A DNA stretch of 64,000 nt from Evernia prunastri (taxonomy: Eukaryota > Ascomycota > Lecanoromycetes > Lecanorales > Parmeliaceae), in NCBI GenBank assembly GCA_003184365.1, contig NKYR01000001.1, positions 310,001 to 374,000 of the forward strand, read 5' to 3'. Of this stretch, positions 1 to 11,229 are shown piece after piece; within the stretch, counting starts at the first letter, position 1, and every line of letters starts with the position of its first letter. The translations under genes were made by a program, and so were the position numbers. A model generated the notes under the pieces. That model searched no databases. It was given only the letters and a program-made list of their open reading frames with translations, and was not told the origin of the DNA.

Positions 1-1612
1 AGGAACAGCATAGAACTCAGCAAGAGCAAGAGCAAGAGCAAGAGATGCCTCAACTAACCCTCCAGCAGCAACAGTCTGCTTACACTCCGAGCCAAAGCAC
101 AGGGAGTCAGCAGCACCAGCAGCAGTCGATATCTCAATCAGCCTCTCAGCAGCAACAGTCTGCTTTCGTTCCGAGCCAAAGCACAGGGAGTCAGCAGCAT
201 CAGCAGCAGTCGATATCTCAACCAGCCTCTCAGCAGCAACAGTCTGCCTACACTCCGAGCCAAAACACAGGAGTTCAGCAGCATCAGCAGCATCAGGGTC
301 AGCAGCAGTCGATGCCTCAATTAGACTTCAAGCAGCAACAGCCTGCCTTGGCCCCCGCAAGGTACAGCATGGGACCTATCCTCAGCAACAATTACCAAAC
401 GCATCCCGGCATGGGGGAAGAAACACCTCTTTCCTGTCTCAAAGACGTGCCTCCTCTTCCAAACATCCACCAGCAAACGCCGAATTTTTTCTCTCCTATC
501 ACCAACCAACAGCATTTCCCTTTCCCACCACAAAACTTCGTCGACCAAGAACCTTCACCCACCGAACGTCTGCAGTGGCGAGGAGCGCTTCGTACAGGTC
601 CCAGAGGCGTCGGAGCTGAGGCTGTACATCACCCTGCCGGAGAACTCAATCCTTCCGAGCGGAACGTCGACGACATCAAACTTCGACCCAAGGGCTACCT
701 CCAACCCCCAAGACAACCTTCTACCGCCCCCGGATACCTCGCTCCCCTCCCAGCCACGGATTCCCCTCAAGGACGCCATTCTTCCCTAGCGGCCAACCAA
801 CAGCGCCCGCAGACCGCCAACCACGCCTCCCCAAACCCGCAAGAGCGAGAGGACACCATCTCCACTGCCACCCCCCCAACCCCCCTCGCCAACAAGAAAC
901 CCACTGCCGCTAGGAGCCCAGCCGTCAAAGGCAGCAAACCCACCAGCATCACCAAACCCAACGCCGAGCGCAAACCCCTCGGCCGACCTCGCAAAGCCAC
1001 CCCTGCGCCGACCGCCGACGGCTTTATCCACGATTTCGTTCTGCCAGGGGATCACTTCAACACTGGCATCAATGGCCGCAACAACCTCCGAAACCCACAG
1101 CGGTTGAACCAGCCGTGGAACCAGCCTTCCGTCAAGGATCAGGACAAGGGCAAACAGAAGGAGGAGGGGAAGTGTAATAACGGCACCTAGACCACGGCTG
1201 ACAAAGGCATGTCTACGTCCGAGTCCGAGCTCGGGCCAGCTAGGCTGGGGAAGGGGAAGGAGAAGGAAGGCACGGTGAGTGAAGCTTACGGAGCTCACAT
1301 CATGACAGGGAATGAGAATGAGAATGAGCATGGGCATGGGCATGGGCATGAGACAACGCTAGCTCCAGAGCTTTACCCGGAAGGGGCAGCACAACATCAA
1401 CTGCAAAGTGGCGAAGGCGAAGAAGAAGCGGAGAGAGGAATGATGGATGTAAGTCAATCATCCTAAACCAAAAAACGGGCCGTAGGCTTTACCGAAATCG
1501 TTGCTAAAGCGCGTTGCAGGGAGATGTTGCGAGTGCGGAGGGCCCGGCCGTTGAGACGGGGATGACGGAGATGGCAGTACATGACACCGATACTACGACG
1601 GACGATACTTGA
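1..1612 (+). CDS. Gln-rich protein with AT-hook-like motif, 5' end cut off by the window
   Basis: The frame is open from the first base of the window, so the N-terminus lies upstream. The protein is low complexity. Three tandem repeats of about 30 residues (unit begins QQQQSAYTPSQSTG) lie at bases 60-320, followed by Pro/Ser-rich linker and a basic stretch with KPLGRPRKA, an AT-hook core (GRP flanked by K/R). I read intron 1 as 1131-1190 (GTCAAG...CACCTAG, 60 nt), which removes an in-frame TAG at 1188-1190. Intron 2 is 1449-1519 (GTAAGT...TTGCAG). The last exon, 1520-1612, is acidic and ends at a TGA that already lies inside the foldback element starting at 1593. A His/Gly run (HGHGHGH) sits near base 1330. 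AT-hooks bind minor-groove AT DNA, so a chromatin or transcription role is possible, but I recognise no family. The splice calls are inferred. Confidence 0.55.
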
Positions 1613-1633
1613 CAGTAGGACAAAATCAAGAGC
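1593..1633 (+). repeat. Left terminal inverted repeat of the foldback element
   Basis: This 41-bp repeat starts CTACGACGGACGATACTTGA and is matched by the reverse complement of 2329-2369 with two mismatches. The ACT-TGA at its positions 15-20 forms the last codon and stop of the upstream gene. Confidence 0.8.
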
Positions 1634-2328
1634 ACCTTTTTTCTTCTGATCTCTCGCATCGCTTCGTAGGAATGTATGTTCTTCGAGAGACTCTCTTTGA
1701 AAAATACAATTCGAGAAATACTCTTCGAGAGATACTCTTCGGGAGAATTCTTTCGAAGAGTTCTTTGATGAGATTTTGGAAAAGATTTTTCGAGGGGGGG
1801 TTCTTCGAGAGAATTCTTAGAGAGAGATTCTTCGAGAGAATTCATCGAGGGGTTCTTCGAGGGGGTTCTTCCAGAGGGTTCTTCGAGGGGGCGCTTGAGA
1901 AGAGAGGTTTTGAGAATATTTTGATAATCTAAACTCGAAGTTTATCTCTTGTTGTTTTCGTACGAAAACAATATTTTCGCGAAGGTTTTTTTTGCTTTTG
2001 TTTTCTTCTCAGTAATTCGAATAGTCTCTCGAAGAGTCTTCTCGAAGAATTCTCCCTCGAAGAATCTCCCCGAAGGACCTCTCCCCCGAAAAACCTTCCT
2101 CGAAGAATTCTTCCCCCCCCGAAGAACCCTTTCTCCCCTAAGAACTCTCCCCGAAGAATTCCTCGATGAATCTCTTCGAAGAACCTTTCCAAAAATCACA
2201 TCAAAGAACTCTCCGAAAGAATTCTCTTGAAGAGTTTCTCTCGAAGAAAACTTTCAGAAATCTTTAAAATAGTAGTCGTAAAAGTTCAGCGTAGAAAAAA
2301 AAAGAAAAAAAAGTCGGATTTTGATGGA

Positions 2329-2369
2329 GCTCTTGGTTTTGTCCTACTGTCAAGTATCGTCCGCCGTAG
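2329..2369 (-). repeat. Right terminal inverted repeat of the foldback element
   Basis: This is the inverted copy of 1593-1633. On the plus strand it ends TATCGTCCGCCGTAG and is followed directly by the candidate target duplication ATA. Confidence 0.8.
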
Positions 2370-2693
2370 ATACTGACATGCATCCGCAGGGAAATAATGC
2401 GGACACGCTCAGTCCCAACGGGAAATATTTGAGCGAACATTTGTCATGATGGCTGAGGCACCACAGGCACCAGAGGCACCAGAGGGGTTGATTGGGATTG
2501 AAATCTTGGCGGTCGCGATGGAGTTGCTTTGCTTTTTTTTTTTGGAACGGATGTGAAATGGGCGTTGGTGTGGTTACAACAAAAGTACACAAGTCTCATG
2601 CAGTCCTTGATTTCACCACGTTTTAATTACTCGTTCTATTCTCATGCTATCCTGAGTCGTTTGTGTCTATTGGTAATTCTCTCAAATGTCTAC
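2370..2693. other. Gap between the foldback element and DNA2
   Basis: These 324 bp separate the element from the DNA2 stop. They contain a poly-T run near 2528-2538. A 24-codon open stretch from 2375 to the TGA at 2447 would continue the upstream gene if the element were absent. No independent gene is seen. Confidence 0.5.
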
Positions 2694-5600
2694 TCATGAA
2701 ACATCGTTCATGATATCCCTCAAAACAGGCCGCTTGCCTGTCAAGGCCTTGATATCCAACTTTCCCTGCTTCGCTGGGATCCTCCTACCCATTCTGTTTT
2801 CCTTTCCTTCTCCAAGAGCCCCCTTCTCTAGCTTCATCTTCGGCTTCTCCAAGTCCACCTCAGCTTTGATGTCAGCGCTTCCTCTGCCAGAGATTTGCGT
2901 TTGTACGTCTTCGAAGACGTGTCCTTCACATGCCCCCAACGGTAGATCATACCACCACCCTTTCCCCTCCATCAATGCAACAAAATCCCTCAATAGCTCA
3001 TTTCCGACGAGTGTGCTTTTACTCCCCAGCACCAGCAACTTCGTCCTCGCTCTCGTCAAAGCAACATTGACCCTCCGCCAATCCTTTAATAGCTCCCCAA
3101 CATTTTGATCTACATTACTACGGACAAGGCTGAGTACCACCACTTCTTTGTCGCGGCCTTGGAACTTATCTGCCGTGTGCATTTCGACACCCGAGCGGTG
3201 GCGGAGGGATTGCTTGATCAATGCCAGCTGGGATCGGTAAAGAGTAATGACACCAATCTCTGTAGGAATAACCCCAGTAGTGATAAGACATTCGACAATT
3301 TGGGTGGTCAGGCTTGCTTCGCAATAATTTATAATCCGTGACCCGTTTTCCAAGGTTTCGCGAGACAGAGGCAGAAGAGGGTCGGTATTTACGAAGCAGG
3401 CTTTGATGGAAGGGTCGAGGAGATCGCGCAGCCAGCAGGACCCCCGGGTAGGGCCGAGGCAGACTTTCTTTGGCTCGGCAGAGAGGATACTGGAGGGCTT
3501 ATGGTGATGTTGCCTGAGGCCGTCCATGTTGGGAATGACGATTGAACGATTGGCGACTGCTGGTGTGCCGCACTTGAGACGACCATCATAGATCAGAGTA
3601 CTACTAAGCATCATGATTTCCTCGCACATACGGTACTGGTGCTCGAGATTGACGACTGAACTAGGATGGTTGTCTGAGAGCGTTTTGAACAAGCTGATGT
3701 CTAGGCCACCTTCTTGGGCTTCTTTGTTCTGGACCAAGGGGGGCAATTGATAGTGGTCGCCGACAAGGATAAATGTCCTAGCCATTCGAATGGGACCAAT
3801 GCACACAGGGAGTGTGATTTGAGAAGCTTCGTCGACAATGCAGTAATCGAAAACACGCTGGTTAAAGAGAGCGTGATTAATCCCTAGGCACGTTGTCGCA
3901 ACGATTGGCTGCGTGTAGCACCTCTTGAGATCTTCTATGGTCTTGATCGGTTTACCCGCAAGATCTGCAAACTCTTGAATTTCTGGATGGACCTTTGCGA
4001 CGGCACCCAGGCGAAAGATACCGATTCCGTCTTTTCGTAGCTTGAGCAATATGTTGTCGACAGCAGTGTGTGTATATGAAGTAAGTAGAACACTTTTTCC
4101 TTGGGCTACAAGTGCTCGAATAATGTGTGCAATGGTGGTGGTCTTCCCAGTTCCCGGCATCCCAAGAACAAGGGCATAGTCTTTGGCACTCATTACTTTC
4201 TCAATCGCAGCCTTTTGATCAACATTGAGGCTAGCCTGGCTCGCCGTATCCGCAAGAGTGTACGCTGACGCTGTTGGTTTGAAAGTGGGAGCCACATTCT
4301 CTATGATCAATCTGCGAAGGGCTTGAACACCGAAGACGTCTTTTTCCATTAAACGAATAAGATTGTTCCGAATCATTGCCATGCCATTGCTGAACTCATC
4401 CTTGTCGAGACGATACAAAATAGCCTCATCAGGTTGCGTGGGTGTCATAGTTGCATGTCCAATCCCGTTTTCAACCACTTCCATGATACCTGCAAAGGTT
4501 TGGTTTCGTTGAGCATCAAAATCACTGCCTTTCGCTCGAGCATTGTGCAGACGGCGATCAATAGTGACTTGGATTTTGTGCTTTCGCACACTGGTCACGT
4601 AACCATTGGCTAGAGCAAAGTGTCCCTTCTCGTCTGAGACCACAATAGGTTCACCAAGGGTGATCTGGGATTCGATGAAGGAGAAGCCCGGTGTTGGCTT
4701 CTGTTTGATAAAGGTATAGCGGTAGCGATTGATCTTTGGAGCGCCTTCGATTTCGTGGAAGGAGCCCGGGTCAATAATGATGTTGCCGAAGCACCTTCCG
4801 GCTTTCTCACGCTCGGAACTTTGCATCGTCCACAGCTCTTTGCGGAACTTGTCAACGTCGTTCTCTTCTTTCGTCAGTAGCGCGTCCCACTTGCTGAAGA
4901 AGAGTTGATGGCTAGGATTCAAATGCTTCACAAAGTCGTCAAAACTTTCTCCCAAGCCGCTTGTCTCGCCATTGCCGTCATCTAGCAATTTGTGATAAAT
5001 AAAGCATGGCGTTTGGGCAAAGCATTTGCCGCAAGCGTATGGTCGCTTGATCATTGGGGGAAGCTCCACACGATTACGGACATAGCTCGCCAGTTCATTT
5101 CGTTGCATGATCATGGGTACCAATTCGTGGCGCATCGTTGGAATATTAGATATCTCGGAGTTCTGCATGTAGTAAAGCATACCACAAGCAATTTCAACAT
5201 CTGCCGTGGTCAGCGATAGCGGAGTACCCAGAGAGGTAGCGCACGGGCAATGACTCACCATATCGGTTAGAAAGTAGAAGGGTGTAGAGCGAAGTTTGAG
5301 CTTTATGCGCTGCGTTGACATTCTTACCCGTCTTCAACTCGAACGGTACTGTCAACGTCTTTTCATCTTCACCGTCTTTTAACATCACTTGAACTGTGGC
5401 ATCGATGTTGCCTTTTAAGCCATACAATGGTGACCAGACCTTTTCTTCGACCTCTAGAAGCTTGTTAACACACATGAGGGATTGGGCTCCATTTCGGTCT
5501 TTGACAACGGCATTCAACTTTGCAGTCAATTAGCCTCTGCTCAACTAGACAGGAGGAGCCATACCTTTGGTTTTGCGGCTACATAAATCTCAGCCAAAGC

Positions 5601-8097
5601 CTGTAATTCGACCGCCCTGGCTCTGAGCTGCTCAACAGCGATAGGAAGCTCTATCTGGAGCTCAAAGAGCGACTCCAGGCTACGCGTCGCTATTGATTCA
5701 ATGAGCGCAGTCATGAAACCATCGTCCCATTTATTAGCCTTCAATGCCTCCTGAAATATCTCATGCAGCAAATGGCCATATAGAGTGGCCTGATTGGCAT
5801 CGCTGGTGGCTTTGACTCGAGCTTCTAGGACAGCTTTGCGAGTGCATATGAATGAATCGCCAACCACAGTAGATGAGATCAGATGATCAGGATGAAGTAT
5901 AAGCAGATTCTGGTTATTATCGACGACGCATTGACCAAGTCGATCAAAGTCTCCGATGAGATGCACGTAGGATTCCGGAAAACAAGGGGTGTCTATCCAT
6001 GCTTGTCGTAGAATGATTGCTTTGCTAAGCCTTGTTCCTTCGCTTTGAACCGAGAGTACCTGTGACCGTCAGCTTTAGAGCTGACACTTATGACACATGG
6101 GCGTCGGATACCTTCTCTGGTTGCATACGTCCATTAGCTGTTCGGTATTCACTTTCGGCTACAGCCCTGATTATATAACGTTGGATGACCGGAATCTTTC
6201 TGCCATTCTTTCCTTACTTAGCTATCTAAGATATCGATGAGCCGAAGTTTACGGTACGTACAGATGACTGAGGCTGCGATACCTGCTGATTTCGGTTTGC
6301 GTCGGCGCACTCAGCAGCAATTTGCTCGAAATCCGAATCATCGCCGAAATCTTCATCATCAGACAGAACTTCGATATGGGTTGTATTCACAATTTTTGGT
6401 CCGAATATGGATTCTCTAGGAGCGTCTGTTGCAGGTTGCGGCTGAGTTGCACTTGCTCGCTCCGCAAGATCATCTTGGTCTCCGGCAATATGTTGCTTGG
6501 CTTGTGTATCGTATTGAGCGAACATTGTTTCGAGATCGGCTGCGGAGACCTCATCTTCGTCTTCATCGAACTCATCGTTTCTCGGAGGGGTCGCGTGTGC
6601 TGGTGAAGAGGATATAGCAGAGGGGAAGGGCACTTGGAACAACCTCTCGACGCCCCCGAATGTCTGCGCAGAGCCATTTCGGTGGAGTCCTCGCTTGTGC
6701 TCTTTTGGTTCGACTTTGATGGCCTGGCCAGCTCCCACTTGACTATTACCGCGCGTCGGGCTCGCCGCCTTTTGCTTTTTCGGCAAAGAGGCCTGGAATG
6801 TCTCGTCCACCGTTTCGAGCATCTCTAAATCAATTTCATCGCCTCCAAAGTCAGATGAGCCATCAGCTTTCTCAAGATCCGCAATTTCCTCCGCGGAAAG
6901 TACCATAGGCAGGACAGTGCGCTCTTTGGGTGCCACCGCGGTTTGGCTCAGGACAGTGACAACATCATCGATTGCTGTTTGGCCTTCTTGCGATGGCAGG
7001 TCAAGTGGTTTGGGAGATTCGTTGGCTTCCCGACCTACAGGCGATGATTCGGCAGGTTCAGACGAAGAATACTCATCTCTAACGGGCGGCTTGGTGAGGC
7101 CGTCATGTATCTTCTCAACCAGAAAGCTGACCCTTGACATCTTTGACTTTTCGTCTGTATCGGGGCCTCCCTCAATTCTGGAAGCCCCACCGCTGGACTC
7201 CTTGTACGTGCCGCTCAGTTGTAGCTTTCTCCTCTTCGCTGCTGATGTTGGCCATTCGATGCAACTTAATGCTCTTCTTAGTCCATTCCCCTCTTTGCTT
7301 TGTAGATGACTCGCGGGTGTTTGAGGGGATGATGAATGTACCAATTGGGTGAAAGCCAAGCCCGCCGGCGCAGTGGGGGAACGTCTATCCCCAGTGCCTG
7401 TATTGAGGGAATAACGGCTCCAAAGGTCGTCCGCGGGATCAGCCTTTGGTGTTTTCAATGCTTTCTGCAAGGCATGGAGATCTGCCTGTGGCTTGGTACT
7501 CTCAAAGTGGCGAGAGGTATCATTTTGGGAAGATGATGCCGGAGATGAGCTATGAGCCCTCTTCCTGCTCCTCTGCCTTGATTTTGCGGGTTCTGAGCTG
7601 AGAGGCGAGTTATCCCACAAGACTCGCTCAATAGGCGTCAAGTTCAGATGCTGACGTGACGTATCATCACCGCTTGCCAGAAGCTCAGTCAATGGCAGTC
7701 TACCGACTGGTGTCTGAGGGCAATCTCGTACATCCTTTGTCGCAGATCGTTGTGACAGAGGCTGTGGGGGAGGGTCCATTTTGAGAGTCGTGCTGTCCAG
7801 CTCGGGATTTTGGTTCTCTTTCTCTGTAAGACCAGATTTGGGGGTAGTGTAGTTTTCTCTCTCATCGTATTGGAAGGTTCTCAACTTCGACTTCGATTGC
7901 GAGGAGACAGCGGTAGGATCCATGAGGGTGGTGGGCTTTGTGGAGGGCTGGGGACCGCGAGACTCGCTGTTAGGCTTCCAGTCTTTCCGCCATGAAGGGC
8001 AAGTCTGTCGAATCTGTTAATACGCAGGCTCGTTGAAGTTGTCATGAAAGTATACCTTTTTGTCTTGATCGAAGAAAGACTTCTGACGGCTCGCCAT
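2694..8097 (-). CDS. DNA2: DNA replication ATP-dependent helicase/nuclease DNA2
   Basis: This is the nuclease-helicase that processes Okazaki-fragment flaps and resects double-strand breaks. Six exons are read: 8097-8056 (MASRQKSFFDQDKK), 8004-about 6280, about 6222-6112, 6059-5565, 5517-5259 and 5200-2694. Introns are 47-60 nt, e.g. 5201-5258 (GTGAGT...CGGCAG). The disordered, Ser-rich N-terminus is followed by the RecB-type nuclease with GNIDATVQV and PFELKTGK (catalytic D and E-x-K). The Fe-S cysteines are in FICTRK and YACGKCFAQTPC. The superfamily 1 helicase follows: Walker A GMPGTGKTT, Walker B-like VDEAS, and the late motifs LEHQYRMCEEI and DKFQGRDKEVVV. The end KRPVLRDIMND is typical of fungal Dna2. 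Total is about 1,700 residues, close to fungal homologues. The exon 2/exon 3 splice near 6220-6285 is the only junction I could not fix. Confidence 0.95.
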
Positions 8098-8512
8098 GGT
8101 TGGCGCAAGATACTGTCACTGCAGGAATTTCTGTGCTCTGATTGGTACGCTTGGTACTAGGTATTGTTCTGTGAGTTGGAGGACGCGTTGGAAAGTTGTG
8201 AACGCGCTAGCACGTGATTATGGTAGGTTTAGCCGAAGGCCTTGGCAGTGCCCTACAAACTTCTTACATACGGAGTACGTACATCTTCGTCATAAACAAT
8301 TTTTTAAGGCTGCACTCTATTCCATTTATGCAGTCCTTGAGGAGGGTACTCGGTGAATGTTCTTAGAGATTCATGCGCATAGCGCGGTAAAGGCAGAAGT
8401 TGTAATCGGACTTTCCTACAATGGAAGCCTTTTTTTGGTGCCTCTGATGCTTATACACCTCCGTTTCACAACATTTCCACCACATCCACATCCACAAGCT
8501 CGCAGCTCGCAT
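8098..8512. other. DNA2 upstream region
   Basis: These 415 bp lie upstream of the DNA2 start and beyond the stop of the next minus-strand gene. I see no gene or clear promoter box. Confidence 0.4.
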
Positions 8513-9169
8513 CTACGAGGTCAGAGTCCCATTCGCCGTCGCGCCGACTCGCCCATACGTCAATTCTCCAGTCCCTACGATTCCCAAAGTATCATCCAAA
8601 ATTACAATCTCTCCAATAGTTAGACATCCCACGTCCCAGCCAAAATCCACAACGCCCTGAATGGCTTGCGAAAGCATCAACCAGGTCAACTCATCGTCCA
8701 GTTTGTGATTGAACGTCAGGGCTGTCTTGTACCTGTGCCACTGGAAGTTTGGCTGCGCAATTGGCCCATCCCCGCGGTTCCGAACGACGTTTTGTACGAT
8801 TTCGTATTGGGCTCTGGCGCCTATGGTGTAGATGTCGGCGCAGTTGACATTATTGTATGGTTTTGAGAAGCCGGAGAATACCAATGATGTTCTCGTGCCG
8901 TAAACGCGTGCCTGGTAGGGATCGGGCACGTCGTCCTTTAGACTGCGTGGTAAGGTGCATTAGCATTGCGCTAGGTGAAGTGCGTGCATGCTCTGGCAGA
9001 AGTTGACTGACCTGGGGACCGGGACACAAAGGCCATAGCTACTATTTGGAGCGAGAAGATTTAATCCCGATGCCGAATTGACCTGGGTAGGCGGTGGTGC
9101 CGCGTGGATGAAAAGGCATAGCCGAAGGAAAGCGACAAATGAGAGTAGTGATCCAACGAGCGATTTCAT
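8513..9169 (-). CDS. Small secreted protein, family unknown (195 aa)
   Basis: Two exons, 9169-9012 and 8942-8513, join across a 69-nt intron (GTCAGT...CGCAG). They encode about 195 residues. The N-terminus MKSLVGSLLSFVAFLRLCLF followed by HAAPPPT is a clear signal peptide with an Ala-rich cleavage region. The mature part has few cysteines and contains GARAQYEIVQNVV, a Trp-rich centre (FQWHRYKTALTF) and a C-terminal GEIVILDDTLGIVGTGELTYG. I do not recognise the family. The start is the first ATG that gives an uninterrupted secretory leader. A TATA-like TTTATATTGC lies about 45 bp upstream on the minus strand. It looks like an effector-sized extracellular protein, but nothing shows its function. 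Confidence 0.7.
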
Positions 9170-9591
9170 GATGTGAAGGAATGTCGATAACAGGGTATAA
9201 GGGACGTTCAGCAATATAAATGGAACTCATAAATGTGATTTCTGAAATGCATTTTGCAGGAAAGAGACTTGCGCTCTATTAATGTTCCTTGAAAACGCGA
9301 TATGCGGTAGTTGCGCAGGACACGATATGCTAGATTCGTAGCCCATTCGCGCAGTTTAGCGTGTCGCCGCAACGAGAAACATGACAGATCTCCAGCAAAT
9401 ATCAATAATCCACTCCGTTTACGAAACGGATTTAGAATATCGTTCCGTGAAGATCTTTAAGAAGTTCGTACGCCTCGAAAGATAAGATAAGATATTTCGT
9501 AAAACATTCTATTTCAATTACTCTACTCGTAGAGATATAAAACGAGATGGTACAAATTTAGTGTTTTTAAAGAGTATGGTAGCTGAAAATT
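9170..9591. other. AT-rich spacer
   Basis: The spacer separates the secreted-protein gene from the SDR stop. It is AT-rich from about 9360, with an ACGAAACGGA / TCCGTTT inverted pair near 9415-9450. No gene is seen. The composition resembles the RIP-like blocks at 11.2-14.6 kb. Confidence 0.4.
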
Positions 9592-11098
9592 TCATCTCGC
9601 AGTGAAACCCCCATCAACCGGCAACACGACACCGTTCACATATCCGCTCTCGTCGCTGCTAGCTAGCCATACGGCTGCTCCTGCTACATCTCGGGGCTTA
9701 CCGAGATGTCGAGCCGGGATTACTGTGTCTAGGTAAGAGGTGAAATCGGTGCTGGCAACGAATGGAGCGAGCATTGTTGTATTGATGTCTAAGTCGTCTT
9801 TTCAGCAAGGTTTGTCGTGTGAGGAGAGCAATTGACAATAGAGCGGATGATTTTGATTTGAAGCGGAAGAAGACATGATAGGGGATCAAAAAGACTTACA
9901 TCCGGGACAGATGGCGTTACACCGGATACCTCGCGAGGCATATTCGACCGCCGCAGAGCGCGTCAGGCCCACGATGGCGGCTTTGGATGCGCAGTAAGCA
10001 GCTAAGTGCTGGATGTCAGTCTCTCTCAAGAGGTGTGACGATATTTGTGATGCTGAAATATTCAAATGCTACTCGACTCACATGAGCCTCAAGGTGAAAT
10101 GAAGACAATTACTGACAGCACTCAAATAACCCCACAAGCCCACCTCCTACGCTAGAGATATTGATGATCGTACCCCTCGCACTCTGTATCTCAGGGTCTT
10201 GTGAAAGAAACTGCTTGACAGCGTACTTGGAGCCGAGAAAGGTTCCGCGCGCGTGGACGGACCTGCTCTTGACGTCAAGATATTGAGCTGGACGATCAAA
10301 CTGGACAAAAAGCAAACGTAAAGGGAGAAAGAACGGGAGAATTTATAATGGGGAACTCGATAATTCTCGTGGGATCTAACTTACATAGCTTTATCCCACT
10401 GTGCTTCAGTCGTTTCGTGAAGCTTGATGTCAAAGAGAGCAATTCCAGCACTGTTGACTAAGCTGTTGTTTATCGGAATTGTGTTAAAATTAGCGCATCA
10501 AAATTTCGCTGTTATGTTTGAGTGATCCCATAAAACGACTGCGTGAAAAGCTGTCTTTTGGTCTCTAGCATCTTCGTGACTTGATTGCTTTTATACTTTC
10601 TTTACTCGAACAATATTCCAAAGACGGTCAAAAAAAGTATCAAGTGAGATCAAATGGACGATCATCACAAGACCAAACTCCGTTCCATCTCAGCAAGAAA
10701 AAGAGAGAAACTCACATGTCCAACCTCCCCCCTGCTCTAACAGCTTCCTCGATAGCCACATGTACTCCCCTCAGCTTGTCAGTCCATTCTTCGCCACCAT
10801 GCACTGCTTCATCCGACGGTCCTCCTTCTTCCCCTAATCCTAGGCTGACATCGCACCTGACAAAGACCCCCGTGCCCTCACCGTGAACCCTGCGAATAAG
10901 CTCATGCGTTGGGCGACTGCGGTCTTCCATTTCTACAGGACCCAATACCGTTTCCGCTATGTCGTGACATTTCGGCTGCACATCGGCGCAAACGACAAGC
11001 TTTGCCCCTTGACTCGCGAATGCAACAGCGATGGAACGACCAATACCAGATGAGGAGCCCGTTACAACCGCCACTTTTCCATCCAAGCGGGGAACCAT
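9592..11098 (-). CDS. Short-chain dehydrogenase/reductase (SDR), intron-rich
   Basis: This is a classical NAD(P)-dependent SDR. Read on the minus strand, the exons give MVPRLDGKVAVVTG with the cofactor motif TGSSSGIG, then VNSAGIALFD (NNAG-like), then GTFLGSKYAVKQFL and INISSVGGGLVG (catalytic Ser). The Y-x-x-x-K motif is AYCASKAAIVGL, followed by ASRGIRCNAICPG and a C-terminal PRDVAGAAVWLASSDESGYV with NGVVLPVDGGF. Exon 10712-11098 has an acidic insertion after the second strand that is unusual for the family. At least four introns are needed; those near 10260-10383 (GTAAGT...GAGCAG) and 10004-10125 are longer than usual for this window. All catalytic residues are present, so the gene is probably intact. 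The substrate cannot be told. Alternative start: an ATG 57 nt upstream. Confidence 0.8.
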
Positions 11099-11229
11099 AC
11101 CTGTTGGTTTTTGGCAGCGAGCAAGAGATAAAGTCAAAAGACTTGGCAGAGGCAATTGGTCTTTTGCTCGGAGGTGGGCTTTGCAGCCTCAGCTGGAAGG
11201 TCATTGGGACCCCTAGAGGCGCAGCTTTT

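Larger units (their letters stand above)
1593..2369. mobile_element. Foldback (long inverted repeat) DNA element with 41-bp TIRs
   Basis: The ends are inverted copies of a 41-bp sequence beginning CTACGRCGGACGATACTTGA, with two differences between copies. A 3-bp direct repeat ATA flanks them (1590-1592 and 2370-2372; the ambiguous direct repeat extends to GATACT). The interior is two arms of degenerate TTCGAGAGA / TCTCGAAGAA repeats. The arms are collinear inverted copies: 1745-1780 matches the reverse complement of about 2187-2224 with only a few differences, each about 150 bp from its end. A perfect 20-bp palindrome at 1952-1971 lies near the middle. No transposase is encoded; the short frames inside are repeat translations. 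It is a non-autonomous MITE or foldback element of unassigned superfamily. Confidence 0.8.

Noticed and set aside
321..1349. Long minus-strand frames across the Gln-rich gene
   Set aside because: Antisense shadows of a GC-rich coding exon; low-complexity Gly/Leu/Arg sequence.
1609..2230. Open frames on both strands inside the foldback element
   Set aside because: They are translations of the TTCGAGAGA repeat in several frames and have no start context or family features.
1670..2260. CRISPR-like array of short repeats
   Set aside because: The repeats are degenerate, contiguous and inverted about a centre, without uniform spacers; this is a fungal foldback element.
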